This document shows positions 1 through 5,497 of a DNA stretch of 9,510 nucleotides, piece after piece. The notes beneath the pieces are model-generated. The model saw nothing but the letters and a program-made list of their open reading frames with translations. It ran no database searches and was not told the origin of the DNA. Location of the stretch: NCBI GenBank assembly GCA_964642165.1, contig CAZXOC010000285.1, positions 1-9,510 on the forward strand, read 5' to 3'. This stretch comes from CAYRVX01 sp964642165. GTDB taxonomy: Bacteria > Planctomycetota > Phycisphaerae > SM23-33. The position numbers were made by a program, and so were the translations under genes. The stretch's first letter is position 1, and every line of letters begins with the position of its first letter.

Positions 1-244
1 GTCGGGTTCATCCCGGCGGGGCCGCGACTGAGCGTCCAGCGCCGATCCCCTCCGGCATCGGGCCTCCGTCGGGCTTGCCCCGGCGGGGCTGCGACTGAGC
101 GTCCAGCGCCGATCCCCTCCGGGATCGGGCCTCCGTCGGGCTTGCCCCGGCGGGGCCGCGACTGAGCGTCCAGCAAAGGGCCGTATCGCGCAAAGGGCCT
201 CCGTCGGGCTTGCCCCGGCGGCGCGGGCGAACCCCCGCCGGGGC
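1..244. repeat. Tandem direct repeats of about 67 bp, three full copies plus a partial one
   Basis: Units begin at 1, 68, 135 and 203, each starting GTCGGG(C/T)T, so the period is 67, 67 and 68 bp. Each full unit has a conserved core of about 40 bp (GTCGGGCTTGCCCCGGCGGG, then a CGACTGAGCGTCCAGC segment) followed by a 27-28 bp module ending GGGCCTCC. The module is nearly the same in units 1 and 2 (a single G/C change) but entirely different in unit 3, where AAAGGGCC occurs twice. The fourth unit breaks off after about 17 bp and runs into an inverted repeat. No convincing gene lies here: the open frame on the minus strand is low-complexity Arg/Gly/Pro translation of the repeat. The array probably belongs to a dispersed intergenic repeat family. 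Confidence 0.85.
212..244. repeat. Strong GC-rich inverted repeat before lepB
   Basis: GCCCCGGCGG at 212-221 is perfectly complementary to CCGCCGGGGC at 235-244. Inside the loop GGG (225-227) can pair with CCC (232-234) around a CGAA tetraloop, leaving only CGC (222-224) bulged. The result is about 13 bp of almost pure GC pairs. No T tract follows on either strand, so a classical intrinsic terminator is not supported. It lies directly upstream of the lepB promoter candidate and could insulate that gene or be the end of the repeat array. Confidence 0.6.
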
Positions 245-250
245 GAATCG

Positions 251-256
251 TACAAT
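251..256 (+). promoter_or_regulatory. Candidate -10 box for lepB
   Basis: TACAAT matches the sigma-70-type -10 consensus at five of six positions and sits in one of the few AT-rich patches upstream of lepB. A start about 7 bp downstream would give a leader of about 30 nt ending in the GAGAGG ribosome site. No recognisable -35 element is present 16-19 bp upstream, because that space is occupied by the inverted repeat. Confidence 0.3.
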
Positions 257-294
257 GATCATACCCGAACGGCGCGGTGCGAGAGGGACTCGGC

Positions 295-993
295 ATGAAG
301 CACAAGCCAAGGGCGAGCTGGACGCAGCGGCTCTGGCAGGGATGGGTCAAGCCCTTCCTGGTGGTGGTGATCGTGGTCTCGACGTTCCGCTCGGCGGTGG
401 CCGACTGGAACGACGTGCCCACCGGCTCGATGAAGCCGTCGATCGTCGAGGGCGACCGCATCTTCGTCAACAAGTGCGCCTACGCGCTGAAGGTGCCCTT
501 CACCTCCTGGCGGATCGCCGAGTGGTCCCAGCCCCGGCGCGGCGACGTGGTCGTCTGCTTCAGCCCCGAGGACGGCAAGCGGCTGGTCAAGCGCATCGTC
601 GCCCTGCCCGGTCAGACCGTCGAGCTCCGCGACAACGTGCTGATCATCGACGGCAAGGCGGCCGCCTACGCTCCGCCCGGCGCCGCGGCCGCCAATCGGC
701 TCGGGCCCGTCGCCGACGGCCGCGTCCTCATGCTGGAGAAGATCGACGGCCGCTCCCACCCCGTCCTGTTCACGCCGGGCATCCGCGCGATGCGCTGCTT
801 CGGCCCCGTCCGCGTTCCGGCCGGGCAGTACTTCCTCCTGGGCGACAACCGCGACAGCAGCCGCGACTCACGCTTCTTCGGCCCGGTGGCGCGCCGGCAG
901 ATTGTCGGCCGGGCCCCGGCCGTCGTCTTCAGCCTCAACCGCGACCGCTACTATCGCCCCCGCGGCGACCGCTTCTTTCGGTCGATCCCCTGA
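295..993 (+). CDS. lepB: Signal peptidase I
   Basis: This is a type I signal peptidase, the membrane serine protease that cleaves signal peptides from exported proteins on the outer face of the inner membrane. The product is 232 residues. An N-terminal membrane anchor lies at about 20-36 (PFLVVVIVVSTFRSAVA). The catalytic serine is Ser45 in PTGSMKPS, the lysine general base is Lys99 in VKRIVALPG, and box E is GDNRDSSRDSRFFG at 183-196. All key family motifs are therefore intact. The length fits a compact one-anchor enzyme. I chose ATG at 295 because GAGAGG (281-286) lies 8 nt upstream; an in-frame GTG at 277 would add six residues but lacks a comparable site. The gene stands alone, facing a convergent neighbour. 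It has no functional link to the adjacent genes beyond general protein export. Confidence 0.95.
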   Translation: MKHKPRASWTQRLWQGWVKPFLVVVIVVSTFRSAVADWNDVPTGSMKPSIVEGDRIFVNKCAYALKVPFTSWRIAEWSQPRRGDVVVCFSPEDGKRLVKRIVALPGQTVELRDNVLIIDGKAAAYAPPGAAAANRLGPVADGRVLMLEKIDGRSHPVLFTPGIRAMRCFGPVRVPAGQYFLLGDNRDSSRDSRFFGPVARRQIVGRAPAVVFSLNRDRYYRPRGDRFFRSIP

Positions 994-1074
994 ATCGCCC
1001 GCCGGCGCCTGCACGACCGACTGGCCCGGTGGATCGCCGACACCGGCGACGAGTTCCGCCTGCCCCCGCGGTAG
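994..1074 (+). pseudogene. Possible remnant: sulfatase-like C-terminal tail
   Basis: Directly after the lepB stop, and in the same frame, the sequence reads IARRRLHDRLARWIADTGDE then FRLPPR and a TAG at 1072-1074. The pattern LxxRLxRWIxxTGDxF resembles the extreme C-terminus of many planctomycete sulfatases. There is no start codon or ribosome site, so it would be a leftover 3' end rather than a gene. The TAG abuts the stop codon of the convergent zinc-binding gene (1075-1077). The stretch is short and the resemblance could be chance; a fusion to lepB by stop read-through is less likely. Confidence 0.3.
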
Positions 1075-1464
1075 CTACGGCGCCGGCGGGGCGGTCGGCC
1101 GCGGCCCTGCCGGCGCTGCGGCCGTGCCCAGCTCGATGCCGCACCACGGGCAGTACCGGATCGCCGAGGCGGCCGAGCCGCCGTCGTGCACGGGGATGGC
1201 GTACGAGCCGTCGGCGCGCCGGATCACCAGGCAGTCCGGGCACTGCCGCGGGTCGGCGTACCGCGGGCTGCGCAGCGTGGCGTAGTAGGCGACGTGAACG
1301 CACGGGAAGTCCGACACGCGCCCGCCCCAGCGCTCCACCTCCCGGGTCATGTACCACTCGCCGCAGGCGGCGCACCGGTTCATGTGATCGACCCACGCGC
1401 GGTACTCGCCCGCGCTGAGGTTCCCGGACCGGCCATAGTCGGCGCGAAACTCGTCGCATTGCAT
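1075..1464 (-). CDS. Small Cys-rich zinc-binding protein of unknown function
   Basis: The product is 129 residues and carries several metal-ligand groups. Near the N-terminus His27-x3-Cys31-x2-Cys34 (HMNRCAACGEW), with a preceding Cys3, has the spacing of the zinc site in anti-sigma (ZAS-type) domains. Further on come Cys55 and His57, then Cys75-x2-Cys78 (QCPDC), and last Cys105-x2-Cys108 in RYCPWCGIEL, a typical zinc-ribbon knuckle probably pairing with Cys75/Cys78. The run DGSYAIPVHDGG followed by YCPWCG resembles small zinc-ribbon families of the DUF6980 kind; that is a memory-based comparison. There is no membrane segment, and the tail is Ala/Pro-rich. ATG at 1464 is supported by GGGAGG (1472-1477 on the minus strand) 7 nt upstream. 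The gene diverges from the secreted protein at 1670. A regulatory role is possible but not shown. Confidence 0.8.
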   Translation of the reverse strand: MQCDEFRADYGRSGNLSAGEYRAWVDHMNRCAACGEWYMTREVERWGGRVSDFPCVHVAYYATLRSPRYADPRQCPDCLVIRRADGSYAIPVHDGGSAASAIRYCPWCGIELGTAAAPAGPRPTAPPAP

Positions 1465-1526
1465 ACGTCAGCCTCCCGGCTGGAGCGCCAGCGCTGTCTG
1501 ATCGCTCGGTCAGGGATTGTCGCAGA

Positions 1527-1538
1527 TTCCCCGGGGAA
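1527..1538. promoter_or_regulatory. 12-bp perfect palindrome in the divergent promoter region
   Basis: TTCCCCGGGGAA is a perfect palindrome in the 205-bp gap between two divergent genes, 62 bp upstream of the zinc-protein start and about 130 bp upstream of the other start. It could be an operator for either gene, but GC-rich palindromes of this size also occur by chance. Confidence 0.25.
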
Positions 1539-1589
1539 GTAAAGCGCCTCGCGAACCGGCGCGGCCGTGGCGGCCGGCTCGGGGGCGTG

Positions 1590-1619
1590 TTGCATCCGGC
1601 GGCCCGGCGGCCGTACGAT
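1590..1619 (+). promoter_or_regulatory. Candidate sigma-70-type promoter for the secreted protein
   Basis: TTGCAT (1590-1595) and TACGAT (1614-1619) are separated by 18 bp, a good match in both sequence and spacing to housekeeping promoters. Transcription starting near 1626 would give a leader of about 45 nt carrying the AAGGAG ribosome site used by the gene at 1670. The call is by eye. Confidence 0.4.
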
Positions 1620-1669
1620 GGCGCCCTTGCGGCGGCCGCCCGCACGTCGGAGCACGAAGGAGAGGCCCC

Positions 1670-2755
1670 ATGGATCGCCGGATGTCAGCGCCGTCGAGGC
1701 TCACCGTCACCGCTCTCACAGTCGCGGCGGTCGTCGCGTGGGACGTGCGGTCCGCCGCGGCGGGCGAGACGCCCACGCAGCGGGCGCGGGCGCGATGCGA
1801 GCGGATTGCCCGCGCGTTCCTGGCCAGCCGGTGGGACGCGCTGCGGCGCGAGCTGCCCGTGCCGGAGGACGAGCGGGAGCTTCTGACCCCGTCGCAGCGC
1901 AAGGACCTCGAGTACGTCCGGGAGACGCTCGCCCAGTGCCGCCCGGCGTGGTGGAAGGCCGCCAAGGGCACCAAGAGGGCCAAGTTCCGCGTGCAGCTCT
2001 GGGGGCGCAAGCTGCCCGTCACGTACGTGCCCAGCGAGAAGCCGGGCCTCCAGATGCACACCATCGCCGGCGTTCCGGAGATCACGGTATCGTGGAACCC
2101 CAGCCCCCTGGACAGCACCGAGCCGGCGAGCCGGTCGGCGCGCGGGGGCGGCTTCACGCTGGGCGACAAGGCCGAGCTGGGCGTCTGGGGGACGCTGGCC
2201 AACGGCTATCTCTACGCGACGCTGGGCCTGCGCAAGATCCGCACGCTGCACGAGCAGGACAAGGCGGGCTTCGCCCGGTACGGCGTCTTCCGGGAGAACG
2301 CCGGCACGCTGTACCACGGCAGCCCCCGGGCGCGGCACGCGGCGCTGACGATCTACCTGGCCGCGTTCCTGCCGAAGTACGGCGCCGACCCCTACGGCGG
2401 GTGCCGGCGGGCGATCGGATCGATGTTCGTCGCCGAGGTGCTGGCTGACCCGTCGCGCTATCCCAGCCTGCCCCTGCCTCGCGGCGCGCCCAGCGGCGGT
2501 GCCGAACAGGCCGCCGCGATCCACTACAGGTCCCACATGGCCGCCGACGGGTCCGTCGCCGAGGACCGCGCCCTCCGCGAGGCGATCCTGGCGTTCGCCA
2601 CGAAGAACGACCAGACCGTCCTGGACAGCGGCAAGGTCGTCCTGCCCAACGCCCTCGTGACCATGCTCGACCCGGAGAAGGACGGGCCGCTTCGCCCCCA
2701 GCGCGACGCCTGGGTCGCCCGGCAGCTCCGGAAGGCCCGTCGCCGCGGCGAGTGA
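1670..2755 (+). CDS. Secreted protein of unknown function
   Basis: The product is 361 residues. It begins with basic residues, a hydrophobic stretch (LTVTALTVAAVVAW, about 11-24) and an Ala-rich site (SAAAG, cleavage near 31/32), so it is predicted to be exported, presumably processed by a signal peptidase such as LepB. The mature part has an Arg/Glu-rich helical N-terminus (about 35-95). A central region follows with GGFTLGDKAELGVWGTLANG and HGSPRARHAALTIYLAAF. The C-terminus is basic. I see no HExxH, Ser-hydrolase or Cys-cluster motif and do not recognise a family. The frame is open further upstream to 1517, but ATG at 1670 has AAGGAGAGG (1657-1665) just ahead and the signal peptide follows directly; a second ATG at 1682 is possible. 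It is convergent with the TPR gene, 31 bp away. Confidence 0.8.
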   Translation: MDRRMSAPSRLTVTALTVAAVVAWDVRSAAAGETPTQRARARCERIARAFLASRWDALRRELPVPEDERELLTPSQRKDLEYVRETLAQCRPAWWKAAKGTKRAKFRVQLWGRKLPVTYVPSEKPGLQMHTIAGVPEITVSWNPSPLDSTEPASRSARGGGFTLGDKAELGVWGTLANGYLYATLGLRKIRTLHEQDKAGFARYGVFRENAGTLYHGSPRARHAALTIYLAAFLPKYGADPYGGCRRAIGSMFVAEVLADPSRYPSLPLPRGAPSGGAEQAAAIHYRSHMAADGSVAEDRALREAILAFATKNDQTVLDSGKVVLPNALVTMLDPEKDGPLRPQRDAWVARQLRKARRRGE

Positions 2756-2786
2756 GGCCCGCACGGCAGCCTTCGTCGCCCCCGCG

Positions 2787-3401
2787 TCATTCCTCCCGCC
2801 CCGAGGCCCCGTGGAGCAGGGACAGGAACTCCGGATTCACCTTGTACCCCAGCCGCCGGCAGGCCTCTACGTCGGCCCAGGCGGCGCTGTAGTCCCCGCT
2901 GCGGATGCCCCGGTCCGCATGCAGGAGGGCCCGGCTGTAGTAGGCTTCGGCGAAGCTCGGGTTGATCTCGATCGCCTTGTCGTAGTCGCGAATGGCCCGG
3001 TCCCGGTCGCCCTTGCGGTCGTATGCGTGGCCCCGGTCGTGATAGGCCTTGGCGTGCCACGACCTCATCTGGATGGCCTTGTCGAAGTCGCGAATGGCGC
3101 TGTCGTAGTCCCCCCTGCGGTAATAGGCGAGGCCGCGGTCATAGTAGGTGTCGGCCCACTTCGGCTTCAGCTCGGTGACCTTGGTGTAATCCCTGATGGC
3201 GGCGTCCGAATCGCCCTTGTCGTCGTGGGCGGTGCCCCGGGAGTAGTACGCGAGGGCGTAACCGGGCTTCCGTTCGATGGCCCTGCTAAGATCTCGAAGT
3301 GCTTCCTCGAACTCGCCGTTCCTCAGGTGGGCAACGCCCCGCCTGTAGCAGCCTCTTGCCGACTCCGGCCCTAGGCCGAGCAGCCTCTTGAGGAATCCCA
3401 T
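2787..3401 (-). CDS. TPR-repeat protein (five TPRs), cytoplasmic
   Basis: This is a 204-residue tetratricopeptide-repeat protein, a fold that binds partner proteins in its groove; the partner is unknown. After a short amphipathic start (MGFLKRLLGL) come four regular 34-residue repeats at about 15-48, 49-82, 83-116 and 117-150, with the signature YYxRGxAYxxKGDxDxAIRDYxKAI. A fifth, lengthened repeat (151-192) leads into the ending VNPEFLSLLHGASGREE. No signal peptide or membrane helix is present. The coding DNA shows a matching 102-bp periodicity. ATG at 3401 is preceded by GGGAG 7 nt upstream. Its last repeat and ending closely resemble the orphan fragment at 3453-3593, which suggests tandem duplication of such genes. 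It follows gene debris on the same strand, so its promoter may lie within 3402-3600, but none is clear. Confidence 0.88.
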   Translation of the reverse strand: MGFLKRLLGLGPESARGCYRRGVAHLRNGEFEEALRDLSRAIERKPGYALAYYSRGTAHDDKGDSDAAIRDYTKVTELKPKWADTYYDRGLAYYRRGDYDSAIRDFDKAIQMRSWHAKAYHDRGHAYDRKGDRDRAIRDYDKAIEINPSFAEAYYSRALLHADRGIRSGDYSAAWADVEACRRLGYKVNPEFLSLLHGASGREE

Positions 3402-3452
3402 CGCTGTGCTCCCTGTCTCGCTCGGACCGGTCAGACTGCGATTGCACGCTCG

Positions 3453-3593
3453 TCACTCCACCCGCCCCGAGGCCTTGCGGAGTTCGGCCAGGAAGGCCGG
3501 ATCGACCTCGCCGCCCCGCCGCCGGCGGGCCGCCATGTCGGCCCGGGCCTCGTCCGTGCCGAACCAGCTGGTTCTCCGCCGGCGATGAAGGGC
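3453..3593 (-). pseudogene. Orphan 3' end of a TPR-protein gene
   Basis: In the frame ending with TGA at 3453-3455 the sequence reads GTDEARADMAARRRRGGEVD then PAFLAELRKASGRVE. This matches the end of the intact neighbour at 2787-3401 in spacing and key residues (AxADxxxCRRxGxxVxPxFLxxLxxASGRxE). The upstream part (ALHRRRRTSWFG) is degraded, and no TPR precedes it; instead there is the TAG that ends the preceding TPR fragment. There is no plausible start codon or ribosome site. It is therefore a leftover of a second gene copy, lying 51 bp upstream of the intact copy's start codon. Confidence 0.65.
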
Positions 3594-3989
3594 CTACGGC
3601 TCTTGCCTATAGGGCCTTGCGGCTTTGTAGAGGCCAAGTCGCCGCTGGGCGGCGGCTACATCATAGTCGGCCGTGGCCGCTTCGATGGCCTCCGCCTGCC
3701 ATCGGACGGCCTTGGGGAACTCACCCATCTCGGCGTACGCCGCGGCAAGGGTGCCCAGGCAGTGGGGATTCGTCCACTCGGTCAGTTCGCACGCGCGGAT
3801 GGCGTGCTGGACGGCCTGGGAGCCGTCGCGGTGCTCTTCATCCGGGCAGGTGGCCAGCAGCCAGGCGAGGCTATTGAAGACCGGCGCCTGCTCCGGGGCG
3901 CACCGCATGGCTTGCGTCCAGTCGGCGATGGCCCGCCCGTAGTGTCGGCTTCTCTCGTAGACAGTGGCCCTGCCGCTGTAGCTGCTGGC
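3594..3989 (-). pseudogene. 3' fragment of a TPR-family gene, joined to yidC
   Basis: The frame ending with TAG at 3594-3596 encodes about 131 residues that begin inside a TPR (SYSGRATVYERSRHYGRAIA then DWTQAM). They continue with LAWLLATCPDEEHRDGSQAV, then ACELTEWTNPHCLGTLAAAY and end LYKAARPYRQEP. This is the characteristic C-terminus of a family of planctomycete TPR proteins (established by recall). Upstream, the frame reaches a TGA only 13 codons before the homology starts, within yidC sequence, so the gene's 5' part is absent. An internal ATG at 3908 could start a 104-residue protein, and a gene caller may report it, but it cuts through a repeat and has no clear ribosome site. I regard it as a gene fragment carried in by recombination or misjoined in assembly. 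Confidence 0.7.
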
Positions 3990-5460
3990 TCCTGAACCTG
4001 CCGATCTCGGCCTGCCGGGTCAGCGGGTGTAGCACGACGCGCACCAGCAGCGCCAGGAGGATGACGGCCAGGCCGTAGTTCCCGAACGAGACGTTCCGCG
4101 CGATGGCCTCCAGCAGCCACATCATGCCGACGGTCAGCACGTTGCAGGTGCAGAGGCAGCCTCCCAGGCTGAGCGTGCCCTGGTAGTTGAGCTTTCGGTA
4201 CAGCGGCTTGGCGTGGGGGAACTCGGGGTCGGCGAACATGGCGCGCCGCTTCGGCCCGGCGAAGATATCGAGGACGATCTCCCTCGCCCCGCCCGGCCTC
4301 AGGATCATCGCCGGTGCATGGCGGAACTCCTCGTCGGCCTCCTGGGCGCCTCCCACGCGCACGCCGGTGACGAACGTCCGGCTGGTGGGCGACTCGGGCG
4401 CGGCCAGGAGGAAGAAGTCAGCCATCGCGCCCGGGGCGGCAACAGTCCCCTCGGACGTGGGCCGGATGTACGCCATCGAACCGAAGAACCGGTTGCAGCA
4501 GCCGACCCACGCGACGGGCAACGGCTCGTCCGTCCGGCCGATGGGGAAGGGCAGGTTCGACGGCATGGCGTAGTCCCCCTCGGCCCTCGCCATGATTGCG
4601 GTTCTGGGGACGCGGAGCGCGATGACGTTCCCGTCCTGGTCGAGGCGCCCGTACGCGACGAACCGGCCGTCGTGCTGACGGGACCCGCCCTCCTTGGGAA
4701 CGCCCGTCGCGCCGAGCTGGTCCACGTAGACCGTGAGCGGCCGCTCCAGCAGGTTCTCCAGGCGCAGCCGCATCTCGAAGGAATAGTCGCCCTTCACGAG
4801 GCGGTAGGCCTTCGTCAGGCGCAAGGCCGGGCGGTAGTCGGCTGCCGCACTGGCGCTGCCGAGGTCGGCCCTGCGGTGGAGCGTTGTCCGGAAGCGTGCC
4901 TCCGCTCCCTCGGCGGGCTGCGTGACGGCGGGGGCGTTGAGGTGCTGCCAATGCACCTGGTCCAAACGGATCGTCACGGCCCCGTCTGCCGTGCCGCCCA
5001 CCACCAACGCCACGCGCCGAGTGGCATACGGCCGGTACGCCCCGACGCGGTTGAGCAGGCTGTAATGGCCCGCGAACCTGGCGGGGTCTGCCCTTCGCGC
5101 GGCCTGGTAGCGGGCCTCGTCGCCGCCGCAGGAGAGGAACAGCCGCTTGTCCTCGACGGTCGCGAAGTACCCGGAGAGCTTGACCGTCCGGACGGCGGCG
5201 CCCTGGCTGGCCAGCTCCACCTGGTGCATGTAGCCCGTGCGCGGGTCAAGCGAGCCGATCGCCACTTCTGCAGGCGGGGCGGCCTCGCACATCCATTCCG
5301 CCCCCCGGCTGGGAGCGGACGGTATCCTCGCCCGCGACGTCGCTTGCCCCCTTGCCGCCGGATGCGGCAGCGCCAGTAGAACAGACGCGCCCGCGACGGC
5401 GGCCCATCTGAGGGCGCCCATCCGCAGGAGTCTCACGGTCGCCAGCAGCACCTTTCTCAT
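3871..5460 (-). CDS. yidC: Truncated YidC-like protein (periplasmic domain plus first insertase helix)
   Basis: YidC inserts and folds proteins in the inner membrane. The 529-residue product starts with a signal- or anchor-like segment (ALRWAAVAGASVLLALPHPA, about 16-35). The YidC periplasmic beta domain follows: LDPRTGYMHQVELASQGAAV near 60-80, TKAYRLVKGDYSFEMRLRLE, then AWVGCCNRFFGSMAYIRP. Next are ALNYQG-like LNYQGTLSLGG, an amphipathic region, and one membrane helix, NYGLAVILLALLVRVVLHPL (461-480), including the conserved groove arginine, Arg474. YidC homology ends near residue 489; the remaining roughly 40 residues are out-of-frame TPR DNA to a TAG at 3871. The four later insertase helices and the C-terminus are missing, so it cannot work as a normal insertase. 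ATG at 5460 has GGGGAGGAG just upstream, and lies 37 bp after the HNH-TPR gene, probably in one operon. An intact copy is expected elsewhere in the genome. Confidence 0.75.
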   Translation of the reverse strand: MRKVLLATVRLLRMGALRWAAVAGASVLLALPHPAARGQATSRARIPSAPSRGAEWMCEAAPPAEVAIGSLDPRTGYMHQVELASQGAAVRTVKLSGYFATVEDKRLFLSCGGDEARYQAARRADPARFAGHYSLLNRVGAYRPYATRRVALVVGGTADGAVTIRLDQVHWQHLNAPAVTQPAEGAEARFRTTLHRRADLGSASAAADYRPALRLTKAYRLVKGDYSFEMRLRLENLLERPLTVYVDQLGATGVPKEGGSRQHDGRFVAYGRLDQDGNVIALRVPRTAIMARAEGDYAMPSNLPFPIGRTDEPLPVAWVGCCNRFFGSMAYIRPTSEGTVAAPGAMADFFLLAAPESPTSRTFVTGVRVGGAQEADEEFRHAPAMILRPGGAREIVLDIFAGPKRRAMFADPEFPHAKPLYRKLNYQGTLSLGGCLCTCNVLTVGMMWLLEAIARNVSFGNYGLAVILLALLVRVVLHPLTRQAEIGRFRSQQLQRQGHCLREKPTLRAGHRRLDASHAVRPGAGAGLQ

Positions 5461-5497
5461 CGCTCCTCCCCTTCCCGCGCCGGGCGTCGCGCGACGG

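Noticed and set aside
1..202. CRISPR array
   Set aside because: Only three units, spacer-like modules 1 and 2 are almost identical, the GC-rich core is long, and there are no cas genes in the window.
277..294. GTG start for lepB six codons upstream
   Set aside because: The ATG at 295 has GAGAGG at ideal spacing, while GTG at 277 does not.
8..310. 100-residue open frame on the minus strand across the repeat array
   Set aside because: It is low-complexity Arg/Gly/Pro translation of the tandem repeats, overlaps the lepB start and has no ribosome site.
210..1418. 402-residue open frame on the plus strand
   Set aside because: It overlaps lepB in another frame and runs antisense through the zinc-protein gene; composition is Arg/Pro/Ala-rich, as expected of GC-rich shadow frames.
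3431..3637. 68-residue minus-strand open frame between the TPR genes
   Set aside because: A different frame over the same bases carries the recognisable TPR tail, and this frame has no family resemblance.
4213..5379. 388-residue plus-strand open frame inside the YidC-like gene
   Set aside because: It is an antisense shadow; the minus strand carries recognisable YidC sequence over the same bases.
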